In this document: positions 41,765 to 51,548 of the stretch, one piece after another
How positions within the stretch are numbered: position 1 is the stretch's first letter
Layout of the letters: each line of letters begins with the position of its first letter
NCBI RefSeq assembly: GCF_000321415.2
Contig: NC_019902.2
Span: forward strand, 248,001 to 312,000
Direction of reading: 5' to 3'
DNA: 64,000 nucleotides
DNA from: Thioalkalivibrio nitratireducens DSM 14787
GTDB lineage: Bacteria; Pseudomonadota; Gammaproteobacteria; Ectothiorhodospirales; Ectothiorhodospiraceae
Made by a program: the position numbers and the translations under genes
Notes under the pieces: generated by a model
Database searches by the model: none
Told to the model about the DNA's origin: nothing
What the model saw: the letters and a program-made list of their open reading frames with translations, nothing else

Positions 41765-42067
41765 TCCCACTTCTCCTCTCTCGATGTTCGGGGATGTCCG
41801 CGCGCACCCGTGCTGCAGTCGTTGCAGGGCGGTTCAGCGCGCGGCGGCTCATTCCAAGTCTAGTTGGAAATTCCGGGACCGCGACCGTGGGTAACCCCGT
41901 ATTGTCGCCCGCCCGCGCCCGGTCGTGTTGCTGGCGGGCCGGTTGCACGCGCTTGGGTTGCGCCGGGAGAGCCCGGGAGCCCCGGCTTTCTTGCGTGGGA
42001 ACGGCGGCTGACGGCCTTCGGCCGCGCACGCCCTGCGCATGTTTCTTCGCCCGGGTATGCCTTGATC

Positions 42068-42525
42068 GTTAGCGTGAAAATACGCCGCCCTAGAATCGTA
42101 TGTCTCTGATTTATAATCGTAGTTTCATCCTTCGGGGTGCCTCGCGGCCGAGGGCATGACAGTTAGCGTGAAAATACGCCGCCCGAGAATCGTATGTCTC
42201 TGATTCATAATCGTAGTTTCATCCTTCGGGGTGCCTCGCGGCCGAGGGCATGAAAGTTAGCGTGAGAATCCAGCCACAGACGAGCACGGAAATCATGGAA
42301 GATGAAACGGATCAAACCTTTTTTCCGTGTCTGTCCGTGGCTCGCCTTTTCATGTTGCGGGGTGACCGCTGGCCATGGAAGTTGGCGTGAAAAAACAGCC
42401 ACGAACAAACACGGAAGTGATCACTACGGATACGCACAATCCTTTCTGTGCGTTTCTGTGCGTTTCTGTGTTTTTCCGTGGCTCGTTCTCATCCTTCGGG
42501 ACGCCTTGCCTGCGGGCATCACAGG
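42068..42525. repeat. Array of four diverged repeat modules between DUF4426 and yggT
   Basis: Module starts (gttagcgtgaaaa or gttggcgtga) are at 42068, 42162, 42256 and 42381. The first two modules are 94 bp long and almost identical, each ending tttcatccttcggggtgcct and a ggcatga. Modules 3 and 4 keep these ends but hold a different core with inverted repeats: 42272-42290 with 42324-42342 (15 of 19) and 42397-42415 with 42465-42483 (16 of 19), all based on agccacg...cacgga. A 10-bp direct repeat (cgtttctgtg) sits at 42451-42470. No coding signal is seen. The stretch 41765-42067 also shows no gene. Confidence 0.8.
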
Positions 42526-43083
42526 TTAGATCGAGCGTGCCAGGATCAGCAGGATGTAGAGCCCGATCAATGCAACCATCGGCGAGAAATCGATCGCTCC
42601 GGTGCTCGGCAGATTGCGCCGCAGAGGGGCGAGGATCGGGCGATTGACGTCCGCGACCAAGCGTGCCACCGGGTTGCCGCGCATGTCGCCGCCGCCCGCC
42701 TGGACCCAGCTCAGTACGACCTCGACGATCAGGCTGACGATGAGAATCCAGATGGTGGTGACCAGCACGGCCGAGATCGCGGCCAGCATGATCGTGCCGA
42801 AACCGGGCTGGATACCCATCAGCGCCGTGCGCAGCCAGAGTTCGACGACCTTGAGCAGCAGGATCAGTACCACCGCAGCCAGGTCCAGCCGCCCCAGCGG
42901 CGGAATGAAGCGCCGCATCAGCACCAACGGCGGATTGGTGAGCTGAACGATGGTCTGCGAGATCGGATTGAAAAAATCGGCCCGCACCAGTCCGAAGATC
43001 AGGCGCAGCAGCAGCAGGATGATGTAGATCCCGAACAGGGTGCTGATCAGGAAATCGAGGATCTGGTCGACAGGGCCTTGCAT
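42526..43083 (-). CDS. yggT: YggT family membrane protein
   Basis: A 185-residue protein with two YggT units, each with two helices: FLISTLFGIYIILLLLRLIF with PISQTIVQLTNPPLVLMRRFIPP, and a second one with VLSWVQAGGGDMRGNPVARL and RPILAPLRRNLP. YggT proteins are linked to osmotic or ion stress and membrane potential. It follows proC in the same direction, 136 bp downstream. ATG 43083 is preferred over the TTG two codons upstream. Confidence 0.9.
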   Translation of the reverse strand: MQGPVDQILDFLISTLFGIYIILLLLRLIFGLVRADFFNPISQTIVQLTNPPLVLMRRFIPPLGRLDLAAVVLILLLKVVELWLRTALMGIQPGFGTIMLAAISAVLVTTIWILIVSLIVEVVLSWVQAGGGDMRGNPVARLVADVNRPILAPLRRNLPSTGAIDFSPMVALIGLYILLILARSI

Positions 43084-43219
43084 TGTCAACTCCGGAGTCG
43101 TGGGTCAGGTTGCGACGGGTCGGCCGTCTGCGTTGCGCCGCCCGGCCCGCGAGCTGCGGGATCGGCGCCCGATCGCGGAAGTGGCGGACCGGGCAACGGA
43201 ACTGTCGCGGTGACGACCG

Positions 43220-44038
43220 TCATTCGCCGAGTTCGCGGCTGCGCATCGCGGCGGATTGTAGCGCCCGGTCCACCAGACCCGCGAAGTCTCCATCCTGGAA
43301 GGTGTCGATCGCACGCTCGGTGGTGCCGCCCGGAGAGGTGACTCGGACCCTGAGCTGGGTGGGACTTTCCGGACTTTCGGCGGCCAGCCGGGCGGCCCCG
43401 CTGACGGTGGCCAGCGTCAGGCGATGCGCGGTGAGCGGATCGAGGCCGAGCCGGGTCGCGGCTGCTTCCATGGCCTCGATCAGCAGAAAGACGTAGGCCG
43501 GTCCGCTGCCCGATGTCGCCGTGACCGCGTGCATCAGGTCTTCGTGTTCGACCCAGATCGTTTCCCCGACCGATCCAAGCAGCCGTTCCGCGGCCTGCCG
43601 GTCCGGCGCGGTCGCGCGCGGGTTCGCGTACAGGCCGGCGATGCCTGCCCCGACCAGCGCGGGGGTGTTGGGCATCGCGCGGATAATGCGGGTGTCCGGC
43701 CCGAGCCAGCCCGCGAGTCGGGTGGTGGTGATCCCCGCGGCGATCGAAACGACCAGTGGCTCGGCCCGAGTGATTTCGGGCGCGAGGTCCGGAGCGGCGT
43801 GGGGCAATACTTGCGGTTTGACAGCCAGCACCAGCGTGCGGACGGTTCCGGCGAGTTCCCCGGCGTCCAGCAGCACAAGGCCGGGGAAGCGTTGCAGCAG
43901 GTCGCGGGCCCGCGCCGAATCGGGCTCGGCGATGCCGATGTTGCTGGCGTCCATGCCCGCCCGAATCAGACCCGCGATCAGGGCCTGCCCCATGTTTCCG
44001 GCGCCGATGAAGCCGGTTTCGAGTGTGCTTTCGCTCAT
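43220..44038 (-). CDS. proC: Pyrroline-5-carboxylate reductase
   Basis: A 272-residue NAD(P)H-dependent reductase for the last step of proline synthesis. It shows the Rossmann motif FIGAGNMGQALIAGLI, VKPQVLP, the signature RIIRAMPNTPALVGAGIAGL and the C-terminal SGSGPAYVFLLIEAM, followed by VTSPGGTTERAI. ATG 44038 overlaps the yggS stop by 4 bp. The frame extends upstream over yggS, but only from 44038 does family similarity begin. Confidence 0.95.
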   Translation of the reverse strand: MSESTLETGFIGAGNMGQALIAGLIRAGMDASNIGIAEPDSARARDLLQRFPGLVLLDAGELAGTVRTLVLAVKPQVLPHAAPDLAPEITRAEPLVVSIAAGITTTRLAGWLGPDTRIIRAMPNTPALVGAGIAGLYANPRATAPDRQAAERLLGSVGETIWVEHEDLMHAVTATSGSGPAYVFLLIEAMEAAATRLGLDPLTAHRLTLATVSGAARLAAESPESPTQLRVRVTSPGGTTERAIDTFQDGDFAGLVDRALQSAAMRSRELGE

Positions 44039-44748
44039 GCCTGTGTCACCTGCGCATTGCGTGGGCCAAAGAGTGCGGTTCCGACCCGGACCAAGGTGGC
44101 GCCTTCGAGGATCGCCGCCTCCAGGTCGCCCGACATGCCCATCGACAGAGTGTCGAGTCGATGCCCTCTGGCGTTCAGCCGGTCGAGCAGCTCCCGCAGG
44201 CGGCGAAACGGTCGCCGCTGTTCGGTCGGGTCGGTGCTGGGGGGTGGCAGCGCCATCAGGCCCCGCAGCCGGAGGCCGGGGAGTTCCGCGGTGGCCGCCG
44301 CCAGTGGCTCCAGATCGGCCTCGGCGATTCCCGCCTTGCCGGGTTCGCCACTCAGGTCGACCTGCAGGCAGACCTGTAGCGCGGGGCGATCGGCCGGTCG
44401 CTGGTCCGACAGGCGCTGGGCGATCTTCAGGCGGTCGATGCTGTGGACCCAGTCGGCGCGTTCCGCCACCGCCCTTGTCTTGTTGCGCTGCAGCGCGCCG
44501 ATGAAATGCCATTCCAACGGTGGCACCACGGCTCGGGGGGTGAGCGCCTCCCATTTTGCAACGAACTCTTGCACGTAGTTCTCCCCGAAGCGCGCTTGCC
44601 CGAGTGCATGCAATGCCAGGATTTCCCGGGCCGTGCGCGTCTTGCTCACCGCAATCAGCTGCACGGAGTCGGGGTCACGTCCTGCCAGCCGGCAGGCCGA
44701 TTCGATCCGCTGGTGCACCTGGATCCAGCACGTTTCCAGTTGTGTCAT
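44035..44748 (-). CDS. yggS: PLP homeostasis protein YggS
   Basis: A 237-residue alanine-racemase-like barrel protein that binds pyridoxal phosphate through Lys in LIAVSKTRT (about residue 36). Other family motifs are GQARFGENYVQEFVAKW, EWHFIGALQRNKTRAVAE, and LSMGMSGDLEAAILEGATLVRVGTALFG, here split as LSMGMSGDLEAAI and VRVGTALFG. It has no known catalytic activity and controls PLP and amino-acid pools. It is the first gene of the yggS-proC-yggT unit and diverges from pilT. Confidence 0.95.
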   Translation of the reverse strand: MTQLETCWIQVHQRIESACRLAGRDPDSVQLIAVSKTRTAREILALHALGQARFGENYVQEFVAKWEALTPRAVVPPLEWHFIGALQRNKTRAVAERADWVHSIDRLKIAQRLSDQRPADRPALQVCLQVDLSGEPGKAGIAEADLEPLAAATAELPGLRLRGLMALPPPSTDPTEQRRPFRRLRELLDRLNARGHRLDTLSMGMSGDLEAAILEGATLVRVGTALFGPRNAQVTQA

Positions 44749-44855
44749 GGGGCTATGATATATTCGCCGGAAGGGTGATGTGGGGGCGGGTCACGACGCC
44801 CGGCCTGCATCGCGTGGCGCTGTGGCCCGCACGCCTCGGGATCAGGAGGGACTCG

Positions 44856-45890
44856 ATGGACATTACCCAGTTGCTTTCCTTTGCGGTCAAGAACGGCGCG
44901 TCGGACCTGCATATCTCGGCGGGCATGCCCCCGCTGGTCCGCATCGATGGCGACATGCGTCGCGTGAATGTGCCGGCAATGGACCACAAACAGATCCAGG
45001 CGCTGATCTATGACATCATGAACGATCGTCAGCGCAAGGACTACGAGGAGTTCTGGGAAACCGACTTCTCGTTCGAGCTGAAGGGGCTTGCGCGGTTTCG
45101 CGTCAATGCCTTCAACCAGGATCGGGGCGCGGCAGCGGTGTTCCGTACGATCCCGTCCAAGGTGCTGACGCTGGACGATCTGGGCGCGCCCCGGGTGTTC
45201 GAGAAGATCTCCGACTATCCGCGCGGCATCGTGCTGGTGACGGGGCCGACGGGGTCCGGCAAGTCGACCACGCTCGCGGCGATGGTCAACCACAAGAACG
45301 ACAACGAGTACGGCCACATCCTCACCATCGAGGATCCCATCGAGTTCGTGCACGAATCGAAGAAGTGCCTGGTGAACCAGCGCGAGGTACACCGGGACAC
45401 GCACGGGTTCAGCGAGGCCCTGCGCTCGGCGCTGCGCGAGGATCCGGACACGATCCTGGTCGGCGAGCTGCGCGACCTCGAAACGATTCGGCTGGCGTTG
45501 ACCGCGGCGGAAACCGGGCACCTGGTGTTCGGCACGCTGCACACCAGTTCCGCGGCCAAGACCATCGACCGGGTCGTCGACGTGTTCCCGGCGGCGGAGA
45601 AGGACATGGTGCGGGCGATGCTGTCGGAATCCCTGCGCGCGGTGATCTCGCAAACGCTGCTGAAGCGCGTGGGCGGCGGCCGGATCGCTGCGCACGAGAT
45701 CATGCTGGGGACGCCGGCGATCCGCAACCTGATTCGCGAGAATAAGATCGCGCAAATGTATTCGACCATCCAGACGAGTGCCAACCTGGGCATGCAGACG
45801 CTCGACCAATGTCTGAAGGACATGCTTGCGGAAGGCACGATAACGCGCGACGATGCAAGGCGTCGGGCGGTCAATCCCGACGCCCTCTGA
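44856..45890 (+). CDS. pilT: Type IV pilus retraction ATPase PilT
   Basis: A 344-residue hexameric ATPase that disassembles the pilus for twitching motility. ATG 44856 follows atcaggaggg and gives the standard PilT length. Motifs: Walker A GPTGSGKST (residues 130-138), Asp box LTIEDPIEFVHES, Walker B ILVGELRDLETI, His box GHLVFGTLHTSSA, and the PilT-specific AIRNLIRENKIAQMYSTIQT. It shares the divergent region with yggS. Confidence 0.96.
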   Translation: MDITQLLSFAVKNGASDLHISAGMPPLVRIDGDMRRVNVPAMDHKQIQALIYDIMNDRQRKDYEEFWETDFSFELKGLARFRVNAFNQDRGAAAVFRTIPSKVLTLDDLGAPRVFEKISDYPRGIVLVTGPTGSGKSTTLAAMVNHKNDNEYGHILTIEDPIEFVHESKKCLVNQREVHRDTHGFSEALRSALREDPDTILVGELRDLETIRLALTAAETGHLVFGTLHTSSAAKTIDRVVDVFPAAEKDMVRAMLSESLRAVISQTLLKRVGGGRIAAHEIMLGTPAIRNLIRENKIAQMYSTIQTSANLGMQTLDQCLKDMLAEGTITRDDARRRAVNPDAL

Positions 45891-45951
45891 GTGATCGCGA
45901 TGCATCGCCGGGGTCGTCGCTTCAACCAGCAGCGCAGGCGCAAGCGAAGCC

Positions 45952-47124
45952 ATGGATCGTGACAAGGCCATACGTTACATGCACGACCTGCTGCGGACGA
46001 TGGTGGGCCGCGGCGGGTCGGATCTGTTCATCACGGTGGGCATGCCGCCGGCGGCCAAGATCAATGGCCTGGTGCAGCCGATGACCGACCAGAAGCTGAC
46101 CTCGGCCCATACGCAGGTGCTGGTGCGTTCGATGATGAACGACAAGCAGTCCGCCGAGTTCGACCGCACGCACGAGTGCAACTTCGCGATCGCGCTCGAG
46201 GGGGTATCGCGCTTCCGCGTCAGTGCTTTTACCCAGCGCGGGAGCGTCGGCATGGTGCTGCGCACGATCCAGGGCAAGATCCCGAGTTTCGAAGAGATCA
46301 ACATGCCGCCGCAGCTCAAGGATATCGCGATGACCCGGCGCGGGCTCGTGATCTTCGTCGGGGCGACCTCGTCCGGCAAGTCGACCTCGCTGGCCGCGAT
46401 GATCGGCTACCGCAACCGTCATGCGGCCGATCACATCATCACCATCGAGGATCCGATCGAGTTCGTGCATCCGCACGACAAGAGCATCGTGACCCAGCGC
46501 GAGGTCGGGGTGGATACCGAAAGCTACGAGGTTGCGCTGAAAAACACGCTGCGCCAGGCGCCCGACGTGATCCTGATCGGCGAGATCCGCGACCGGGCCA
46601 CGATGGACTACGGCATCGCTTTCGCCGAAACCGGCCACCTGTGCCTGTCCACGCTACACGCGAACAACACCAACCAGGCGCTGGATCGGATCATCAACTT
46701 CTTCCCGGAGGAGCGCCGGCCGCAGTTGCTGATGGACCTGTCGCTGAATCTGAAGGCCGTTGTGTCGCAGCGCCTGATCCGGACACAGGATGGCGAAGGG
46801 CGGGTGCCGGCGGTGGAGATCATGATCAACACGCCGCTGATGTCCGACCTGATTCTGAAGGGGGCGGTGCACGAGATGAAGGACCTGATCGCCCGCTCGC
46901 GCGAGCAGGGCATGCAGACCTTCGACCAGGCGCTGTTCGACCTCTACGAGACGGGCAAGATCAGTTACCAGGAAGCGATCCGCAACGCGGATTCGATGAA
47001 CGATCTGCGTCTGCGGGTGAAGCTGGACAGCAAGCGGGCGCAGCGCGAGGAGGAACCCGACGTAATGGACGACCTCTCCGGCCTGTCGGTTGCCGACAAG
47101 GCCGACGATTTCGTCGCGCGCTGA
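45952..47124 (+). CDS. pilU: PilU-type retraction ATPase
   Basis: A 390-residue PilT paralogue. Walker A is GATSSGKSTS (typical for PilU), the Asp box is ITIEDPIEFVHPHDKSIV, Walker B ILIGEIRDRATM and the His box GHLCLSTLHANNTNQALDR. PilU aids PilT during high-force retraction. It starts 61 bp after the pilT stop. The extra C-terminal tail (about 350-390, acidic and Lys/Arg-rich) is longer than in PilT. Confidence 0.94.
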   Translation: MDRDKAIRYMHDLLRTMVGRGGSDLFITVGMPPAAKINGLVQPMTDQKLTSAHTQVLVRSMMNDKQSAEFDRTHECNFAIALEGVSRFRVSAFTQRGSVGMVLRTIQGKIPSFEEINMPPQLKDIAMTRRGLVIFVGATSSGKSTSLAAMIGYRNRHAADHIITIEDPIEFVHPHDKSIVTQREVGVDTESYEVALKNTLRQAPDVILIGEIRDRATMDYGIAFAETGHLCLSTLHANNTNQALDRIINFFPEERRPQLLMDLSLNLKAVVSQRLIRTQDGEGRVPAVEIMINTPLMSDLILKGAVHEMKDLIARSREQGMQTFDQALFDLYETGKISYQEAIRNADSMNDLRLRVKLDSKRAQREEEPDVMDDLSGLSVADKADDFVAR

Positions 47125-47131
47125 GCCGGTC

Positions 47132-48262
47132 ATGAGTGCCCCTCAGATCGAGCCCTACCTGAAGCTGATGGCCCAGAAGGGCGCGTCGGATCTGTTTTTC
47201 ATTACCGGGGCGCCGATCAGTATCAAGGTCGACGGGCGGGTGCAGCCGCTCTCCCAGACGCCGTTGGAGCCGGGGCAGGTGGAGAAGATCGCGCGCGAGA
47301 TCATGACCGCGACCCAGCAGGAACAGCTGGACACGCAGCATTCCTCGAACTTCGGTGTGTCGCGTACCGGACTCGGTCGCTACCGCATCAACGTCTACCG
47401 CCAGCGGGGCGAGGTCGCGATGGTTATCCGCTTCATCCGGCTGGTCATTCCGACGATGGAGGAACTCGGTCTGCCCGCTGTGCTGAAGACCTTCTCGATG
47501 CACCGCAACGGTCTGGTGCTGATCGTCGGGGCTACGGGTACCGGCAAGTCGACCACGCTGGCCACAATGATCGACCACCGGGCGCGGCAGGAAACCGGGC
47601 ACATTCTCACGGTCGAGGATCCAATTGAGTTCCTGTTCTCGCACCGCAAGTCACTCGTCGGCCAGCGCGAGGTCGGGATCGACACGCCCAGCTACGAGCT
47701 CGCGCTGCAGGACGGGATGCGCGAGGCTCCGGACGTGATCATGGTCGGCGAGGCCCGCAGCCGCGAGACGATGCGCGCGGCGCTGACGTATGCGGATACC
47801 GGGCACCTGGTGCTGACGACCCTGCACGCCACCAGCGCCAACCAAGCGATGGATCGGCTGATCAACATGTTCCCGGAGGACTTCCGCGGCCAGATCCTGG
47901 CCGACCTGTCGCTGAACCTGCGCGCGATCGTCGCGCAGCGGTTACTGCAGACCCCCCGGGGTACGCGGGTCGCGGCACTCGAAGTACTGGTGAATACGCC
48001 CTACGTGTCCGAGTTGATTCGCGAGGACAAGATCGGCGAGATCAAGGAGGCGATGACGAAGGGCGCCAAGGATGGTATGCAGACCTTCGACCAGGCACTG
48101 TTCCGTCTCTACAAGGCGGGCCAGGTCGAGCTGGAGGAGGCGCTGTCGAAGGCCGATTCCCGGGCCGATCTCGAATGGCGTCTCAATTTTGGCGGCGGTG
48201 TCGGCACCCTCGAGGGCGAGGTCGAGGAGGAGTTCAGGATGCCGGAGGACACGCAGCGCTGA
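47132..48262 (+). CDS. Second PilU-like ATPase
   Basis: A 376-residue third member of the PilT/PilU family, starting 7 bp after the pilU stop. Motifs: Walker A GATGTGKSTT, Asp box LTVEDPIEFLFSHRKSL, Walker B-like VIMVGEARSRETM, His box GHLVLTTLHATSANQAMDR. It is closer to PilU than to PilT in its N-terminal PAS-like domain (GASDLFFITGAPISIKVDGR) and its acidic tail. Because the Asp/His boxes and the Walker sites are complete, it is probably an active ATPase. A triple tandem is unusual; it may serve a second pilus, a variant retraction mode or a regulatory heterohexamer. Confidence 0.9.
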   Translation: MSAPQIEPYLKLMAQKGASDLFFITGAPISIKVDGRVQPLSQTPLEPGQVEKIAREIMTATQQEQLDTQHSSNFGVSRTGLGRYRINVYRQRGEVAMVIRFIRLVIPTMEELGLPAVLKTFSMHRNGLVLIVGATGTGKSTTLATMIDHRARQETGHILTVEDPIEFLFSHRKSLVGQREVGIDTPSYELALQDGMREAPDVIMVGEARSRETMRAALTYADTGHLVLTTLHATSANQAMDRLINMFPEDFRGQILADLSLNLRAIVAQRLLQTPRGTRVAALEVLVNTPYVSELIREDKIGEIKEAMTKGAKDGMQTFDQALFRLYKAGQVELEEALSKADSRADLEWRLNFGGGVGTLEGEVEEEFRMPEDTQR

Positions 48263-48352
48263 CATTCGCCGGCCCGAAACCCGGCGTGCTCCGGAGCCCG
48301 GGCGTGCCGCAGGACGATGCCATCTCGAGCAGATTCCGGGGGATGTGCACGC

Positions 48353-49645
48353 TCAGGCCGCGTCGTCGACCGGCGTGGTCCAGGCCGGGCGTCCCGACAC
48401 CCAGGTTTCGACCACCCGCCCGGAAAACGACCAGCCGAAGAACGGCGTGTTGGCACCCGCGCTGAGCCAGGTCTCCGGGCGGATGTGCGTCACTCCATCG
48501 GGATCGAACAGCACGAAGTCTGCAGGGCTGCCGGCCGCCAGCCGACCCGACGCGCCGCCCAGAATCGCAGCTGGCCCGACGGTGACCCGAGCCAGCGCGT
48601 CGGATAGTTCCAGGAGGCCTTCCTCCGCCAGGCGCAGGGTCAGTGGCAGCAGCGTTTCCAGTGCGCTGATGCCCGGTCGGGTCTCGGCGAACGGACCGAG
48701 CTTGCTGTCGCTCTCGTGCGGCTGATGATCGGAGCAGATTGCGGCGATGTCACCGCGCGCGACCGCCTCGCGCAGGGCCGTGCGGTCACGCTGGGTCCGC
48801 AGCGGAGGATTCACGTGGCACAGTGGGTTGAAGTCGGCCGCGTCGATCTCGGTCAGGAACAACTGGTGGGCAGCGACATCCGCCGACACCGGGAGGCCGT
48901 CGGTACGTGCCTTGGCGATCATCTCCGCTGCGCGCCGTGTCGACAGTCGGTTGATGTGCACGCGCGCGCCGGTCTGTTCCACCAGTGCGAGGATCGTCCC
49001 CAGCGCGGCGGTCTCGGCAGCCTCGGGGATGCCGGGCAGGCCCAGCCGCGTGGACACCGCGCCCTCGTGGACGCAGCCGGATCCGGCCAGCGCCGCGTCC
49101 TGGGCCGACAACGCGACCATCAGGTCGAAGGTCGCGGCATATTCCAGTGCCCGACGCAGTACCAGCGGGCTGGACAGCGGGCGCCCGGCGTTGCTGACGG
49201 CGACCACGCCGGCCCGCTTCAGTGCAGCCATCTCGGCGAGCTGTTCGCCCCGCAGGCTCCGGGTCAACGCCCCCGTGGTCAGCACGCGCACGCCGCAGGC
49301 CTGCTCGGCGCGCCGGGAGATCAGCTCGACTTCCGCGGGCGAGTCCACCGGCGGGTCGGTGTCGGGCGGCACCACCAGGGTGGTGATCCCGCCATGCGCG
49401 GCCGCGAGGGTCTCGCTGGCAATGGTTGCCTTCTGCTCCTCGCCGGGCTCGCGCAGGTGGGCGGCCAGGTCCACCAGGCCCGGGAACAGCCAGCGGCCCC
49501 GCGCGTCGATCCGGCGCCGGGGTTCGAAGCCCCCCGGGATCGTGCCGACGGCCAGTATCTCGCTGCCCTGCACGCACAGCGGGGCCACCGAGTCGAAGCC
49601 GCTGGCCGGGTCGAGAATCCGGGCATGCTCGATCAGGACGCTCAT
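48353..49645 (-). CDS. pyrX: Dihydroorotase-like protein, probably inactive (PyrC')
   Basis: A 430-residue amidohydrolase-fold protein. The start overlaps the pyrB stop by 4 bp. In active dihydroorotases the first metal site reads DxHxHLREPG; here it is [10 protein letters not shown], so the first His is missing. The later sites are also changed (ALSAQDAAL instead of H-x-[13 protein letters not shown] where a second His is expected), while [11 protein letters not shown] keeps its Asp. Such non-catalytic PyrC' proteins pair with the long form of PyrB in pseudomonads and are needed for ATCase assembly. An active PyrC must be elsewhere. Confidence 0.85.
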   Translation of the reverse strand: MSVLIEHARILDPASGFDSVAPLCVQGSEILAVGTIPGGFEPRRRIDARGRWLFPGLVDLAAHLREPGEEQKATIASETLAAAHGGITTLVVPPDTDPPVDSPAEVELISRRAEQACGVRVLTTGALTRSLRGEQLAEMAALKRAGVVAVSNAGRPLSSPLVLRRALEYAATFDLMVALSAQDAALAGSGCVHEGAVSTRLGLPGIPEAAETAALGTILALVEQTGARVHINRLSTRRAAEMIAKARTDGLPVSADVAAHQLFLTEIDAADFNPLCHVNPPLRTQRDRTALREAVARGDIAAICSDHQPHESDSKLGPFAETRPGISALETLLPLTLRLAEEGLLELSDALARVTVGPAAILGGASGRLAAGSPADFVLFDPDGVTHIRPETWLSAGANTPFFGWSFSGRVVETWVSGRPAWTTPVDDAA

Positions 49646-50649
49646 GCGCTGCGGACCCCCATCACCATCGACATTACCGCCATGCGCACCGCGATCCCGA
49701 ATGTGACCTGCTGCAGGATCACCGACTGGGCGCCGTCTGCCACCGCGGAATCGATCTCGACGCCCCGGTTCGCGGGTCCCGGGTGCATCACCAGGCAGCC
49801 GGGCGTCGCAAGGTGCAGTCGCCGGCGTGTCAGCCCGAACAGCTGGAAGTACTCGTGCTCGGAAGGCAGGTGCGCATGTTCCATGCGCTCGCGCTGAAGG
49901 CGCAGCATGATCACCACGTCGACGTCGCGCAGGCCCTGTTCCAGGTTGTGGAACACATGCACCCCCAGGTCTTCGACATGGGCCGGGAGCAGCGAGCGCG
50001 GCGCGATCACCCGTACCTCGCCCGTCTGTAGGATGTTCAGTGCGTGAATCTGGGAGCGAGCGACCCGCGAGTGCAGGATGTCGCCGACGATCGCGACCTT
50101 GAGCCGGGTGAAATCGCCCTTGAAGCGGCGGATCGTGAACATGTCCAGCAGGGCCTGGGTCGGGTGCGCGTGGCGGCCGTCGCCGGCGTTCAGCACGCTG
50201 ATGCCCGGCTCCACGTGGCGGGCCATGAAATGGGCCGCACCGCTTTGCTGGTGCCGGACCACGAACATGTCCACGTTCATCGCCTCGAGGTTGCGCAGCG
50301 TGTCCAGCAGGCTCTCGCCCTTGACGGCCGACGAAGTGCTGACGTTGATGTTCAGCACGTCCGCCGAGAGCCGTTTCGCCGCGAGCTCGAAGGTGGTGCG
50401 GGTGCGGGTGCTGGCTTCGAAGAACAGGTTGACGATGGTCTTCCCGCGCAGCAGGGGCACCTTCTTGACCGCCTTCTCGTTCATGTTCGCGAACGACTCG
50501 GCATTGTCGAGGATTTCGGTGAGCAGTTCCCGGCTCAACCCCTCCACGGTCAGCAGGTGACGCAGCTTCCCATCGGTGGTGAGCTGCAGCGAGTTGGGCA
50601 GCGGGCCGGGTTGCGGCAGGTGGTCGGCCGGGGCGACGGCTGGGTTCAA
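49642..50649 (-). CDS. pyrB: Aspartate carbamoyltransferase, catalytic subunit
   Basis: A 335-residue enzyme that makes N-carbamoyl-aspartate in pyrimidine synthesis. Carbamoyl-phosphate site: [12 protein letters not shown]; others: HPTQALLD and [11 protein letters not shown]. The N-terminus has about 25 extra residues ([20 protein letters not shown]) compared with E. coli PyrB, as seen in class A ATCases of pseudomonads that bind PyrC'. It overlaps pyrR and pyrC' by 4 bp each. Confidence 0.95.
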   Translation of the reverse strand: MNPAVAPADHLPQPGPLPNSLQLTTDGKLRHLLTVEGLSRELLTEILDNAESFANMNEKAVKKVPLLRGKTIVNLFFEASTRTRTTFELAAKRLSADVLNINVSTSSAVKGESLLDTLRNLEAMNVDMFVVRHQQSGAAHFMARHVEPGISVLNAGDGRHAHPTQALLDMFTIRRFKGDFTRLKVAIVGDILHSRVARSQIHALNILQTGEVRVIAPRSLLPAHVEDLGVHVFHNLEQGLRDVDVVIMLRLQRERMEHAHLPSEHEYFQLFGLTRRRLHLATPGCLVMHPGPANRGVEIDSAVADGAQSVILQQVTFGIAVRMAVMSMVMGVRSA

Positions 50650-51152
50650 CGCGGTTCCTCCAGCCGCACGCGTTCCAGGCGCAAGGGATCGGGACCGCGC
50701 AGCTTGACCTGTTCTTCCGACCCGAGTTCGAGGTGGGCCCCGACGATCGCCGCCTCGACCGGCAGCTCGCGACCGTCGCGCTCGACCAGTACCGCGAGCG
50801 TGACGGAGGCCGGGCGGCCGTAGTCGAACAGTTCGTTCAGAGCCGCCCGAATTGTGCGGCCGGTGAACAGCACGTCGTCGACCAACAGGATGTGCTCGTT
50901 GTCGAGTTCCTCCGGGAGCTCCGAGGGCCGCACCTGTGGGTGCATACCGATCCGGGAGAAATCGTCCCGGTAGAAGCTGATGTCGAGCTTGCCCATCGGG
51001 CGGGTGTAGCCCAGGCGCCGGCGCAAAGCTTCCGCGATCCAGACACCGCCGGTGTGGATGCCGACCACGATGGGTTCCTCGATGCCGCGCTGCTCGAAAT
51101 GCCGGCGGGCCTGTTCGGCCATGATATCCAGAAGGGATGCGATCTCAGGCAT
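50646..51152 (-). CDS. pyrR: Bifunctional pyr operon regulator / uracil phosphoribosyltransferase
   Basis: A 168-residue PRPP-dependent protein of the type I PRTase fold. PRPP loop: [20 protein letters not shown]; earlier [15 protein letters not shown]. Residues [16 protein letters not shown] are typical of PyrR. In firmicutes PyrR attenuates pyr transcription; in gammaproteobacteria it may act mainly as a uracil phosphoribosyltransferase. It overlaps ruvX by 8 bp. Confidence 0.92.
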   Translation of the reverse strand: MPEIASLLDIMAEQARRHFEQRGIEEPIVVGIHTGGVWIAEALRRRLGYTRPMGKLDISFYRDDFSRIGMHPQVRPSELPEELDNEHILLVDDVLFTGRTIRAALNELFDYGRPASVTLAVLVERDGRELPVEAAIVGAHLELGSEEQVKLRGPDPLRLERVRLEEPR

Positions 51153-51546
51153 TGCGCGTGTTCTCCGTTAGCCAGCCTTCGAGTATGACCGCTGCCGCGT
51201 GGGCGTCGAGACCGGGATCACGCCCCCGCCGCCGGATCCGCTCGCGTCCCAGGTGCGAGCTCAGCCGTTCGTCGGCCCAGTATACCGGCAGCCCGAATTC
51301 CCGGCCGAGCGCTTCCCCGAATCCGCGGATGGCCGGGCCCAGCGCGGTGGGTTGCCCGTCGTCCCGGGTCGGCCAGCCGACCACAAAGGCCTCCGGGCGC
51401 CACTCCGCAACCAGCACGCGCAGGCGTTCCTGCAGCCCAGGGTGGTTCGTTGCCAGCGTCACCAGGCCGCGCGCGCGCCCGGTCAGACCGTCGCCCACCG
51501 CGATCCCGATGCGGCGACGGCCATAGTCGAAGGCCATCAGGCGCAC
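51145..51546 (-). CDS. ruvX: Holliday-junction resolvase-like protein YqgF/RuvX
   Basis: A 133-residue RNase H-fold protein. Metal-binding Asp in [16 protein letters not shown], the middle [11 protein letters not shown], and WADERLSS and [14 protein letters not shown] with the further acidic residues. Known functions of the family include anti-termination and 16S rRNA processing. It starts 2 bp after algH and overlaps pyrR. Confidence 0.93.
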   Translation of the reverse strand: MRLMAFDYGRRRIGIAVGDGLTGRARGLVTLATNHPGLQERLRVLVAEWRPEAFVVGWPTRDDGQPTALGPAIRGFGEALGREFGLPVYWADERLSSHLGRERIRRRGRDPGLDAHAAAVILEGWLTENTRNA

Positions 51547-51548
51547 GG

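Noticed and set aside
41765-42525. Possible CRISPR array because of regularly repeated sequence
   Set aside because: The modules are 94 bp or longer, repeated almost throughout, and have no short constant repeat with unique spacers; no cas genes are nearby.
43220-44554. Extended 444-residue version of ProC
   Set aside because: Residues before the ATG at 44038 are antisense-like, overlap yggS and have no ProC similarity; the 4-bp overlap with yggS supports the shorter start.
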